Assembly: GCA_010093485.1 (NCBI GenBank)
Contig: MU001494.1
Span: 2,697,937-2,761,936 of the forward strand
Source: Karstenula rhodostoma CBS 690.94
Lineage: Eukaryota > Ascomycota > Dothideomycetes > Pleosporales > Didymosphaeriaceae
Direction: 5' to 3'
Length of the DNA stretch: 64,000 bases
The notes under the pieces are model-generated. The model was not told where the DNA came from. It searched no databases and worked only from the letters and a program-made list of their open reading frames with translations. Every line of letters starts with the position of its first letter. The first letter of the stretch is position 1. The translations under genes were made by a program, and so were the position numbers. This document shows positions 33,638 through 44,214 of the stretch, piece after piece.

Positions 33638-33910
33638 ATGCCTCTTCCTCTGTTCCACTACTTCTACCGCTCCGGTCTCCCCAAATACCTCCGCCAGGAC
33701 GCCAACGGAGAGTCGAGCTGGGCTCTCGTCACAGGCGCCAGCGACGGCATCGGATGGGGGCTATCGCGGCAGCTCGCCGACCGCGGCTTCAACGTCATCC
33801 TCCACGGGCGCAACACATCCAAACTCACGCGCTGCCGCGAAGAGCTCGAAGCCAGCTTCCCCCACCGCCACTTCCGCACCGTGACAGTCGACGCCTCGTC
33901 CTTAGCGTGG
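33638..33910 (+). pseudogene. Truncated short-chain dehydrogenase/reductase
   Basis: The frame starts MPLPLFHYFYRSGLPKYLRQ and reaches the cofactor motif TGASDGIG of classical SDR enzymes (VTGASDGIGWGLSRQLADRG), then the second strand FNVILHGRN, and resembles the family only to about residue 91 (FRTVTVDASSLAW). Beyond that the frame runs 38 codons of unrelated sequence to a stop at 34025. The catalytic Ser-Tyr-x3-Lys region is absent, and no spliced continuation was found before 34770. It looks like the 5' third of a steroid/ketoacyl-reductase-type gene cut off by a rearrangement. A short expressed product cannot be excluded. Confidence 0.65.
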
Positions 33911-34772
33911 TCAAGCAAAGACAAGCTTTGGCAAAGTGTCCACAGACCGGGGTCCCGTGGTGGCGTTGCTAGATCCCGCCGGGGGCCGGTCGTGTCTTCG
34001 AGTGCTCTTGTGTTCGGCGACTATTAATTATTAATCTGCGTATTCGCTTTGCAGAAAATTTTGCGATTATCGGGCATGACGCAATGTGGTAATACATGGG
34101 AACAAGTCAAGATCTGCAAGATGTGCGGTGCGGATGCGAATCTGCGTCAGGGTTGGTTCGCACATGGGCAACCACGGGGTCTATAGTGCCGAGTTGGTTG
34201 TCGAGAAGTCGGGATAGACCGGCTGGCGTAGAGTTCACTTGACAATGCAGATGTGCATGTTGAAGTAAGGTTGAGGTTCGAATTGGCATGTGTAGGACAA
34301 GCCCGCTATGACATCGTAGGCGGCGCTAGTGCCCGCTGGTCATGACGTCGCGGCCGTCAATCGCCGCTTCCGCATGCAGCTTTTTACCGCCACGCGCACT
34401 CTGCTGGCGTGCGACGGTCCCGAGGTGCCGTGCAGCGCTGATAAACGCGGCCGAGCAGTGCGAACAATAAGCATTGATCGGCCGCGTGCGTCGCTGCGAA
34501 TAAGAGTCGCCCGTCCTGATCTTCACGAGAGCAAGCATCCGTTGACGCTCTTGCCTGGTTCCGAGTAGCCAGGCCGTCATTGCCTCCACTCAAACATTCC
34601 AACGGCGACTACTATACTGTATAACCACCCAGCCTCATCCCAAGTCAACGTCTCATCTCCACGACAAAGCACAACCACGCCGTCCACTTCCCAGCCACCC
34701 GTTTTCACCTCCTTTCACATCTCTTTGTTGTGTTTTAGACACGCCGGTCACATTCTTCACACCTAGCACGCC
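33911..34772. other. Intergenic region
   Basis: Sequence after the dehydrogenase break point and before the four-TM gene. GC-rich with no domain-bearing ORF. The last 100 bp before 34773 is pyrimidine/CA-rich leader-like sequence. Confidence 0.4.
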
Positions 34773-35625
34773 ATGGCAGTAATATGGGGCCTCGACCTGA
34801 AGGAGATGCAGTGGGGGAAGTTCAAGAACAGCTACATGTGGAACAAGGAGTACCACCTCCGCCGGACAAAGTTCATCGTCTACCAGATCGCCATGATCTT
34901 CTGCGTTGTGAGCGAAAGTCTGGGAACAGCGGCGCTTAGTGGTATGCTTTCTCCCAGGGCCACCCACTCTGCTATGAACAACAACTGAACTAATCGGCGG
35001 TAGATTACGTCGACCAGCAAGACTTCGTCGCCGCGCACGCCCCCAGCCCTCAAGTCGCCACTGTCCACAACAACGACTACGTCGGTATCGCATCGTACAA
35101 CATCTTCGTCGGCGTCTACGTCGCCACCATCTTCGGCTCCGCCTTCTTCTTCGACCTCTTCTGGCCCGAACGCCTGGAAATTCCGTCAGTCAAGCTCGCA
35201 TGGCGCATATGCTCCGTCCTCGCATGTCTGTTCACTCTCTCCTGCGCGCTCGCCTATACCGTCATCCTCGCTACCAGGTCCGCATATGTAACCGGTACCG
35301 ATGCGGTGACAGCATCGCGTCTGCTAGCCGAGTACGGCGGCAGCCCCATGCGATACCGTGACAACGGACGCGCGATCGCGAGCGTGGTGTTCCTGTGGCC
35401 CGGCATGCTTGCTACTTTCGCTAGGTGCGTTGCCCCCTCCCTTCTCGTCTTTGCCACGCAAGTATGCTAACGTGCATGCCCAGCACCGCACTCCTCTGGC
35501 ACTCCCTCGCGCACATCGACGCCCATGGCCCGAAGTCTACGCACGCCCGCACCCGTGACGGCGTCAGCGGAGATCCCACGGAGAAGGCTATAGTCGACGG
35601 CACCACGGACACGCGGCGGTCATAG
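34773..35625 (+). CDS. Four-TM hypothetical membrane protein
   Basis: Three exons (34773-34941, 35004-35424, 35484-35625), introns 62 and 59 bp, give 243 residues. Four hydrophobic helices are predicted at about 34-55 (IVYQIAMIFCVVSESLGTAA), 95-115 (IFVGVYVATIFGSAFFFDLF), 128-148 and 182-204 (IASVVFLWPGMLATFASTAL). The spacing suits a MARVEL-like or fungal four-TM family, but I do not recognise it firmly. The N terminus (LDLKEMQWGKFKNSYMWNKE) is highly polar. The stop at 35623 (TAG) is followed in the same frame by 86 further sense codons to 35886, see findings; the natural protein may be longer. Confidence 0.7.
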
Positions 35626-35886
35626 GAAGAACGAGATGCGAACCGCAGTATAACGCAGCTTATGGTGCTCGATCAGAGGGATAAGGCCAAGGTGGGGACT
35701 CCGAGTCCGGCGTCGGCCTATTACACGGCGCTGGATGGGGCGGCTGCTAATGGCGGCGGTGGCGCTGGAGCTGGAGCTGGGGAAAGTATTGAGATGCAAA
35801 ATTTGGCGGGGTCGACGAGTGTGCAGAGTTTAATGGGACTGTATAACGCTGGGGCGGAGGGTGAGGGGGCTGTTGGGGAGGCATAA
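35626..35886 (+). other. In-frame extension after the four-TM gene stop
   Basis: The reading frame of the preceding gene stays open for 86 codons after its TAG. The encoded sequence (EERDANRSITQLMVLDQRDK onward) is hydrophilic, then Ala/Gly-rich (AANGGGGAGAGAGESIEMQN) and ends EGAVGEA. It could be a C-terminal tail made by readthrough, an alternative splice form, or the remains of a longer gene. A start at 35662 would be needed for separate expression. Confidence 0.35.
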
Positions 35887-36139
35887 TGGATGGATTGTGA
35901 TGTGGCGTTTTGGTTGGTTCGACTTGCATTAATACCCCCGATGTATGAGTGTGCGGCGTTTTGGCGCGGGATTAGGTCTGGCCCTGCATTTTTGGACGGG
36001 AGGGTGGGGTACGATAGCATGACTGGCCGCGCGCGGCGACGGTCTGGAATGTCATGATTATGATTATCTATCTTCATGCTTCTTCTTCTTTTGTCTGGTT
36101 CTTGGTGGTTTTTGCTTTGTTTTGCTTTGTCACTTCCTT

Positions 36140-36860
36140 TCCTCGCGAGGGGGCTTGCTTTGGTCGGTGTGGGTGAGGGTTGGCTGTGGTTTTGGGTAGA
36201 TGGGATGGGGTGGGTGGGTTATGTGGAGGTGGTGTGAGGGGTTCGATAGGGGGGTTGGATTTATAGGGTGGATTTTTGGTTGGGTTGATAGTTGAGTTGG
36301 TGGGTTGAATTGATGGGGTGTATTGAGGTTGGTGGGTTGAGCTCGTACTGGTTGGATGGGTATGAGTTGGATTGACTGGTTAGATTGACAGGTTGGATTG
36401 ACTGGTTAGATTAACAGGTTGGATTGACGGGTTGAACCGATGGTTTGGATTCCTATGAGTTAATAAATAGGTTGAGTTTCTAGAGGCTAACCCGGTGATA
36501 GCAGGTTGAATATCCACAGGTCGAATTGAATTTCTAGGGGCTGAATTGACAGGTTGGATTTCTGTAGGTTGAATAAACAGGATGCATTTCTTTCCACATA
36601 TTGAATTGGTCGTCTGGATTTCTACAGGTTAGGTGAAATCAATCGTCGGATTTCCCCAGATTAAACTAATCCTCTAGATTTCCACAGCTCAAACAAACAG
36701 CTGAAACCCCCACAAACCAACCCCACAGACCTCAACCCAATAACCCAACCCACAAATCCAATCCCCAAACCCATCTGCAAACTCATCCACATCCGACCCG
36801 CTGACCAGCTCTCCTTCAAAACCTAACCCAACCCAACAAGCCACCCCATCTCAAAAACTT
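36140..36860. repeat. Degenerate low-complexity tract with G/T to C/A skew switch
   Basis: From about 36140 the plus strand is made of imperfect GGTTGGATTGA-type repeats, including a 26 bp tandem unit with starts at 36367, 36393 and 36419. After about 36690 the plus strand becomes C/A-rich (CCAACCCCACAGACCTCAAC-type). The two halves are roughly complementary in composition. No gene. Confidence 0.6.
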
Positions 36861-39800
36861 TAATAGAACTTTATTCTTATCAACTCTACAACCCAAACCT
36901 CCAGCTTAGATCTAAAAACTAATAACACACTCTACAGTCTATTAACTAAGCTAGTGCATCGCCCAGCTAAAAACAGCGCCTTCCGCCGACTATATCGAAT
37001 CCCATCTATGTACCAAGGCTACCACATCCCTAGGCTGCACATATCCCATCCACGCTTAGGAAATACAAAGCACCCCCGCCAAACGCGCGGGGAGAACCTA
37101 CACCGCACCGGTGTTGTGGTATCGCTGGAGTGTTTACTAACTATACTAGCGTGGGCTTTTTTTTTACTAGGAACGGGGTGAGCGGTGTGGGGGATGAGCG
37201 GTGAAAGGGTGTTTGCGTGGGTGCTGGGTAAGACGGAGATGGTACGGGTATGTGCTTGAGACAGCGATCATGCCGGGAGTGGGTTAGGGGGTTTATCGGA
37301 GTATGGGTGGGTATGCGGAAGTGAGCAAGAAAAAAGGGATACCAAAGTTTGAGTTTGCGGTGTTGTTTGTAGCGTGCTGGGATGTCTGTTCTAGCTATGC
37401 TACTTTCCGTGCCGTCGATGCAAGCGGGGGTGGGCTAGTCTGTGACTTTACCCCCACGAGAGAGACTACGCGGGGGCACGTTGTGAGATGGATGGCATTC
37501 TACAAGGTCCACGGTGTGACTCCAAGCAATCCCTCGTCGCTATCGCCCCGCTGCATGCCGCGCATCCCGCTCCGTCGCCAACTGCATCGCCAGTGAACCA
37601 GCGGTGTCGCGAGCACGCACTTCATGCTCATGCACTCAGCATCAGCATGATCCCTACACGTCGTCGACTCACCTCAGCCCTAGGAGATAGAATAGCACGC
37701 CATGCACGCACGAACCCATTCGCAGGGCCCCAGTTCGCATTGTAGATACTTGCGCCTGGCGCGGCTTCGTTCGCAAGGCGGAAAGACAACGAACGAGTGG
37801 GTCTGCACGTGGACGGGAAGGTCCGCACCGTTCGCGCTCACACGTGTGCCGGGTGTCAGCATGCATTGTGCTCACCGCTCCGGGAATGAGCGATTGCTGC
37901 GCTGAGGTAAGCGTCTGCCGAAGGGTTGTGAGCAGTGCCTTGGAGTGGATAAACGAGGCTGATGTGTAGGGGTGGGGGGGATGAGATATGATATGTAGAG
38001 CGTATGTAAGCGGGTGTTGAGTAGGGGTTTTTCGCTTGCGGTAGGGCTGAGTTAGGCAGATGCGGGCGATCACTATTTAACAACGCTAGGTGGGCGGCGA
38101 GGAGAAGGGCCGAGGTCAGCAGCAGCGACGTGATAAGTTGATCGTTGGGCTGGCTGCAGGTGAGGTGAGCTGATTGCAGGCGGCCGCGGGCCTGCGATTG
38201 TTGGATGTTGGGTGGTGCTATCCTGAGTCTTGAGGATCCAGTCGATGGACTGCGGACGTCGCGCCGTGGGTGCATGGCACGGGATTCGATAGGTCTATTT
38301 CGGTATTCAAGTAGGTAAGACGAGCGATACATCTGTCCTACTCCTTTCCGTAGCGCCCGTGCGGCATGATTTGAGAGAGCGTCGAGTCGAGGGTTTCGCA
38401 GTGCGTTTAGACGTGCGGCGGCGCATCGATGGTCGGATTAGCGAGGCGCCGTCCCACATCCGCGATGCGATGGAGCGGCGAGGCACGTTTTAGGCAGCCG
38501 GATCGTACAGTAGCGTCCTGGAGAGCGCAGTGTGGCGCTTGTTTGCCCCTGGACTGTGAAACCATGTTTTGATGCCGACTGCTGGATTGACTTTTGAGGA
38601 CCGATGCGGAAGAAGTGGCAGCCGTTTGGGTGGAGCACCACATGTACAAGGCGTAGCCGCAGGAACGCCTCCGCAGACAGAGAACTGGTGTTCGCCTTTG
38701 CGACTGCCGGTCGGATACTTGCAGCAGCAGGCACCAGAACTCCCTGCGGTGATGATGGGATGATGCAAGATGCCGAGCCTGGCTGGCCGCAGCAGGGCGT
38801 ACAGCAGCTGCCGAAGCACAGAAAAGTACCTGTTACCGGGTAAACAGAGTTGTAGTGTTTGACTAGCAAGTGCTGTGATGAGAGTGTGCTTCGCACAAAG
38901 ACGCAGTGCGGGCCGGGGATCAGGGGACGGGCGATGGAATTCGGCTGTGGCTGATCGCAATACAGGCTGGCATTCGGACACACGACACGGCTTGAAGGCT
39001 CGACTCGCACAGATGGCTCGACTGGCCGTCGTCTGGCTGGAGATGACGACGCTGAGAGCATTCCGCTCACCAGGTCCTGCTTCGAGAAGGCAGGTTACGT
39101 CCCGTCAGGCCCGTGGAACGTTGCAAGAATGCAACTTGGGCCGCATCCTCGCAAGCCATATTCCCTATTCGGGGGCGAGCTCCACCGGCTAATGGGCGCG
39201 GTTGTCGTCCCGACCGCCTGTGTTCGTGGACGCTTTCGCGGGCTGGTGCCGGTCCAAATGAGACGGGAATTCCGGCTCGGGCGCGGTGAAAAGACACATG
39301 GCCGCCGTCGTGGGCAGCGGCTCGACTCAGGCGCAGCGCAGACAGCATTGCCATCACATCATGAGGGCTGGCGGCGGATGCTCGCCCCTTTCCCAGACAC
39401 AAGGCGATCCACGTGTCGGCAGGGTTGCCTTTGCAGGCTGCGATCCACGGGGATGGAGCCCGCTACCTACGCGAGGAGATGCAGCACTTAGCGCGGCCTA
39501 TCTTTTGGCTTCCGCTGCGAAACCCACACTCCCGACTCCCCGCGCAGAGCCAGCGCCGCAATTTCAGGAAGAAAAGTTTTCTGTGGAGAAGAGCTTCAAG
39601 AGCGCGCTGCATTGGGGACGCTGCAGACAACGGCCGCGGGCGAGCAGCCATGGAGCTGGTAACACGAGCCGCGCGCTCGTCCATATCACACCAGGAGGAG
39701 AGCCGCCAGGACACCGTCTGCTGCAACGGGAGCCGCGTCGGGGAACAGCCATCCCTCGCCTTGCGGAAACACAGCCGCCGAGACCAGCCCAAGCAATGAG

Positions 39801-40703
39801 TCTGCATTTGCACCCAAAGCAAGCAATAGCCATGGCCTGGTGGAACACGGTTTGGTGGTGGCGGGTGCCTGTCTCAGTCTGCTTCTGCTGGTGCCGCCGC
39901 CCCTGTCGATATATGCCCGGCTGAGCCATATGCGGGCGCGGAGGCTGGTCCTGGTCCTGGTCCTGGCGAATGGCACGGAGGGTGCGGTGCGAATTATGCT
40001 ATTGGCAGCCGAGGGTTTGCGTTTGCGTTTATCCCAGGACCATGTCCGACATGGTTGTTAGACGTTTGTCAATGTCAAATGAAGGAGTCGCTGTAAGCCG
40101 GAGCCCACGCCCAAGCCAAAAGGAAGCCGAAGACTCCAGACAGATGCAGATCCATGTGCTGCAGGTCGGAAGCGTGCAGCGACTCGCGAGCGTTAGCTTG
40201 CAGCGATCGCTCCCGCAGATGAGCGCAACGTGCGACCGCAGACGACGAAGCCCTGAAGCAGGCGCGTTTCGCTGGCCACGGGCGCTTCCCCGTCGCATCT
40301 CAGCTCAGCGCAAGCCCTCTGCATCGACGAGCGAGAGTGACAGTCGATTAGGTGCTACGTGTACCTGGCGCGGCTGATCAAACGCCTTCTAGTCGGTTTC
40401 TAGAAGGCTATAGCCAAGCGAAGGCGACAGGGTCCCCGATGCGGCAAGACACGATGCGCCCTGCCCGTCGCACTCTTATGGATGATTGCACAGTCGATCC
40501 AAAACAACAAAGGGCGTCGCGACGGCGCCCGGAATAGCAGCGCGAGGCTTTTGGTGGTGCAGTGACAGACGCCCACGTGGAGCGCGGCGTCTGCCAGTGC
40601 CAGCAGGGCCGCGGGCGAGCAGGACGTGTGCGGCGGAGGCGCAAAAGCAACGCTCGCTGGCGACGCCGTGCAGCCCATATCGGCCCATGGTCGTTTCGGC
40701 GGC

Positions 40704-40741
40704 GGAGGAGGAGGAGGAGGAGGAGGAGGAGGAGGAGGAGG
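40704..40741 (+). repeat. GGA trinucleotide microsatellite
   Basis: About 12 uninterrupted GGA units on the plus strand. It makes poly-Glu, poly-Arg or poly-Gly frames in spurious ORFs. Confidence 0.95.
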
Positions 40742-40962
40742 CTGGCGCACAAATGCTCTCATTCAATGATTCCAACGACCCGGGACAGCCTACAGTCTAC
40801 AGGGCGGGCAGTGCGAGAAGAGGCGACGGGGAAGAGGACCCGCGGCTCGGCGGGTCGTCGTCGAGACTTCCAAAGGCGCTTCCGCGAGCCTTCTGGCGCC
40901 GGGCGGGCGAGTCACGCAGTGGGCTGGTGTGGTGGTTGTTCGGTCGGTCGTCAGCGCAGAGG

Positions 40963-41035
40963 CACACCCACACACACACACACCCACGCGGGAGCCGTGG
41001 TGGATGGATGGATGGATGGATGGATGGATGGATGG
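40963..41035 (+). repeat. CA dinucleotide and TGGA tetranucleotide microsatellites
   Basis: An imperfect CA run at 40963-40985 is followed 15 bp later by about eight to nine TGGA units at 41001-41035. A shorter GGAT run recurs at 45439-45457. Confidence 0.95.
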
Positions 41036-41866
41036 ACGGACGTCGCTGACACGGTCTCATCTCAGCCCAGGCCCATCATCATCACCACCACACCGCCGCG
41101 CGCCAGCCCGCGTGGGATGCATCATGGATGGGACGGGACTGTGCCGTGAGATGTCACGGCGGGCAGGCAGGGCGCAGGAGCAGGCAGGACGGTCGTGAGT
41201 CGTGAGTCGTCAGCCGTGCGGGCGCGTTGTCTGCTCTCTCGCCGGCCGTTAGCCAGCCTCTAGCGGCGCTGCAGCACCCCTGGCTAGCAACCCTTGTGCT
41301 GGGACTCAGCTGCAGATCCATGCTGCACCCTCTAGCAAAGGCACGGCTCTCTCGGGGCTGTTTCAACGTGTTCCCTGCCGTGCTGCATCGGGGCCCGTCT
41401 CCCGGCACGTCATGGAGTCGCGCTTGGATACCAAAAGCACTGTCGCTCATTTCCATCTGTCTCGTCGCTGGGCCAGGCGGAGAGAGTCAGTAGGCAGGCC
41501 CCTTAACGAGCGCCGCCTTATATGAGGAACGCCATGCCCGGCCGGAATTTCCTGCCATCACGATTCCACCCTCTCACACTCCTTGACCGGCACCCAGTGT
41601 CCTCTGCCCTAATCCTTACCAGCGCTGCCCCGCTGTCGTCTCTGGAACACGACCCTGTACACGTATCCCAACACAACACAACACCACCCTCACTCGCTGT
41701 CCCTTTTGCTGTCTGCTCCTTCGCACGCCAGATCAGCCCTCGGACGCCACGCTCGAGATCCCTTCTGCACGCCTTCTTGTAAGTCAATCCCGCCCTGCCG
41801 GGTGCTTGACGCCTCGTGAAACCCGTCACTGACATATATAAAGCTGCCGCCATCCCCACAGTCACC

Positions 41867-41965
41867 ATGATCCTCAGAGATTCCGAGTCAACCAACATGG
41901 GCCGCGGTGCTTATGATACCACTGGCACGCCCAAGCCTCCGCCGCCCCCGCCCAAGAGGCGATAG
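41867..41965 (+). CDS. Candidate 32-residue microprotein behind a 5' UTR intron
   Basis: ATG 41867 to TAG 41965. The ORF lies five bases after a good splice acceptor (CCCCACAG at 41861) of an 83 bp intron with donor GTAAGT at 41779 and CTGAC branch. The peptide has a Gly-Tyr core (NMGRGAYDTTGTPK) and a run of six prolines before KRR. A TATATAA box at 41836 lies inside the intron. A further intron (42098-42154) follows in the same presumed transcript. I do not know the family; evidence is the splice architecture and the ordered peptide. Confidence 0.35.
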   Translation: MILRDSESTNMGRGAYDTTGTPKPPPPPPKRR

Positions 41966-42022
41966 CCGTCTCGGCCAACGACCACCTGCTCGCGCCCGCT
42001 CTCCGCCGCCATCATTGCACCC

Positions 42023-42304
42023 ATGGCGATTGACTTGCTCGAGTGGGCCTCGGTGTTCGTTGTGAACTGGGATGGAGGGATGCCAGCACGCCCATTCGTA
42101 AGTGGCCAGGGTCCGCAGCGCCTTGCATGAGAACACCCTGACTGACCAATATAGCTTCGCAGCCTCACCCTGCTCGCCTGCATCACACCACACGACAACG
42201 CAACACCGTACACCGCAACACCGCCCATCCTACCCATTACCTTTCGGCGCATCGGCTCGGCTCCTGCCTTCTCTCTCGGGATTACGCCCATTTTTAATGC
42301 CTAG
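42023..42304 (+). CDS. Candidate second small ORF on the same spliced transcript
   Basis: ATG 42023, exon to 42097, a 57 bp intron (GTAAGT donor, CTGAC branch, ATATAG acceptor at 42154), then 42155 to TAG 42304, phase preserved, giving 74 residues (starts MAIDLLEWASVFVVNWDGGM). It begins 57 bp after the stop of the 32-residue ORF. It may be a separate product, or simply 3' untranslated sequence containing an intron. No domain recognised. Confidence 0.25.
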
Positions 42305-43188
42305 CGACTGTTCCTTTCTCAGCGTGCCATAATACCCCTGCGTTACCGACTCCGCGTTCCTCGATCGACTCAGCGACTCCCTCTCGGCCTGCCATCTCCT
42401 TGCTTGCCTGCTTTAGCGACAGCATCTCCTTGCGAAAAGTCCTTCTCCCCGGCGTTTTCATTATAGACTAGGAAAGGCCCAGGCATCGGATACCAAAACC
42501 GGACTTTTTTTTGTTTCTCTTTCGTTTTCTTTCTCTCACAGTAGCATATCTGGATAGACCTTCCACGCCTGCCTTCACTGGCGCACCCTGGGCGTGGACT
42601 CTTTGTATTATATAGCTCGCGGGCTGGTTGCTCCGCAGACACACGACCAGCTCACGATTTACATTCAGCGCAAGGCCACCTTGGGCAGCGCGTACGATGT
42701 ACACTAGACGGAGGAATTGCCTGGGTTCTGGTACCTGCGTCCGTGTTCCGCGACACGGCCAGGATGGATAGACTTATCATAATTGACCACCCTTCTACAC
42801 GAAGACCTCTTCTCCATATCGCGTCCATGTCATTGCGGTGCCGGTGCAGTAGTCCCGTCGCACCCGCGACGCCGCGCGTCTCCACACTTTCGCCATCGAT
42901 AGGCTTTCCGCAGCCGACCGTTGTGCTCCGATCTGTTTCGAGACGCTGCAGAGCGCCGACCCTTGCTTGCGTGACGTGCTGAGGTGCAGCAGTTGGTTGG
43001 GAAAAGCTCCGGTGCTGGCTCCATGTCTTGGCGGCCACCCCACGCTGTGAGCTCCCCAAACCAACCTATGCTACCTCGACCCACGACATCAGCGCCTCCG
43101 TCACCGCCACCGCCTGCAGCTGCACGCCCTGCGACCGCCGAATCGAACCACCTCGTCCCCCCAGCTTCCTGCCCAGCAGCTTCCCGCC
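42305..43188. other. Intergenic region upstream of ARPC5
   Basis: 0.9 kb, pyrimidine-rich on the plus strand in several stretches (42305-42420, 43060-43180). The segment just before 43189 is a C-rich leader. No coding gene recognised. Confidence 0.4.
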
Positions 43189-44214
43189 ATGGCCAACGTC
43201 AACTGGCGCACCATCAACGTCGACGCGCTGGACCCCGACTCCCCCGCCAACTTCGACCTCAGCTCCCTCGCCCCCTCGGTTGCGCCCGTGTCGACCGCCG
43301 ATGTCCAGTCGCTCGCAGGACAGATCCGGCAGCTTTTGAGAGGCGGAGACAACGCGGGTGCGCTCCAGGGCGCCCTGGAGAACCCGCCGTATGGCGCAGA
43401 CGCGCAGGGCAAGGTATGTCACGGCATGCTGCTACCTCGTCTCCTCAGAAACACATAGTGTATTCCCCAGGCAGTCACGCACGACGCTGCGGTCCATGTC
43501 TCTCCCTCATCGGCCGCTCCCGTGGCCATGCCTCCGTTGCATCGGGAGCCGGGCTTCCAGAAACCGGGACGGAGCGCTCTCACGCTCGCACAAGCACACA
43601 AGAAGGGAGATTGGGCTGACTTGTGTCTCACCATGCTACAGGACGTCCACTTAGCTACCGTCATCGAGATTCTCCAGTCCATCCGCCAGGCCGACATGTC
43701 ACCAATATTAAGCCAAATATACAGCTCACCAGGTGGAACTGAGGCACTGGACGTGCTCATGAAGTATATGTACGCTCCACCCACCAAAACCGAATCGACT
43801 CTATTTCCATCCCCCTTTGGCGTGACCGTTTCGATTGTCATGCCACTCTTTGTGTCCGATCGATGGTCTCGTGCCGGCACCATGTGTAGATTTGGCTAAC
43901 CGTGTGCACCAAAGATACAAGGGAATGGCACAGACGAACGCAGCGAGTTCCACACGCAACATCACGCCCCAAGCAACCGGCTTTTCCCAGGTCCACGCCC
44001 GCGGCGGCGGCGAGGGTGGCAGCCAGGCCATGAGCGTGCTGCTGAGCTGGCACGAGAAGGTATGGCTAGCGTCCTGTCCCGGCCACGCACCCAACGTGGC
44101 TTTCAGAGGGATTGCCGTAAGCACCGGTCGCAGCTACTGACACAAGCGCAGCTCGTCGAAATCGCAGGACCAGGCAGCATCGTGAGGGTCATGTCAGATC
44201 GTCGCACGGTTTGA
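43189..44214 (+). CDS. ARPC5: Arp2/3 complex 16 kDa subunit (ARPC5)
   Basis: Four exons (43189-43413, 43642-43769, 43915-44059, 44152-44214) with introns of 228, 145 and 92 bp give 186 residues. The joined protein has the family blocks WRTINVDALDPDSPANFDLS, ADVQSLAGQIRQLLRGGDNA, HLATVIEILQSIRQADMSPI, LDVLMKYIYKGMAQ, QAMSVLLSWHEKLVEIAGPG and the C-terminal SIVRVMSDRRTV. ARPC5 helps assemble the seven-subunit Arp2/3 complex that nucleates branched actin, used in endocytosis and tip growth. Length fits the fungal form. The introns are longer than the window's usual 50-60 bp. The residue block before SQAMSV is Gly-rich (HARGGGEGG), a known variable loop. Confidence 0.92.

Larger units (their letters stand above)
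36861..41866. other. Gene-poor GC-rich region
   Basis: Five kilobases without a supported gene. Many ORFs of 60-210 codons overlap in several frames at once, which is what high GC content alone produces. Microsatellites near 40.7-41.0 kb are listed separately. The last part, from about 41500, has a pyrimidine-rich leader and a TATATAA box in front of a small spliced transcript. Confidence 0.5.

Noticed and set aside
34255..34285. GGTTCGAATT resembling a tRNA B box
   Set aside because: No matching A box, acceptor stem or cloverleaf could be drawn from the upstream 80 bases.
38438..39070. 210-codon minus-strand ORF
   Set aside because: High-GC region with long ORFs in several frames at once; no domain, intron signal or codon pattern distinguishes it.
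40486..41149. Overlapping 187- and 195-codon ORFs
   Set aside because: They are driven by GGA and TGGA microsatellites (poly-Glu, poly-Arg, WMDG repeats) and overlap each other in different frames.
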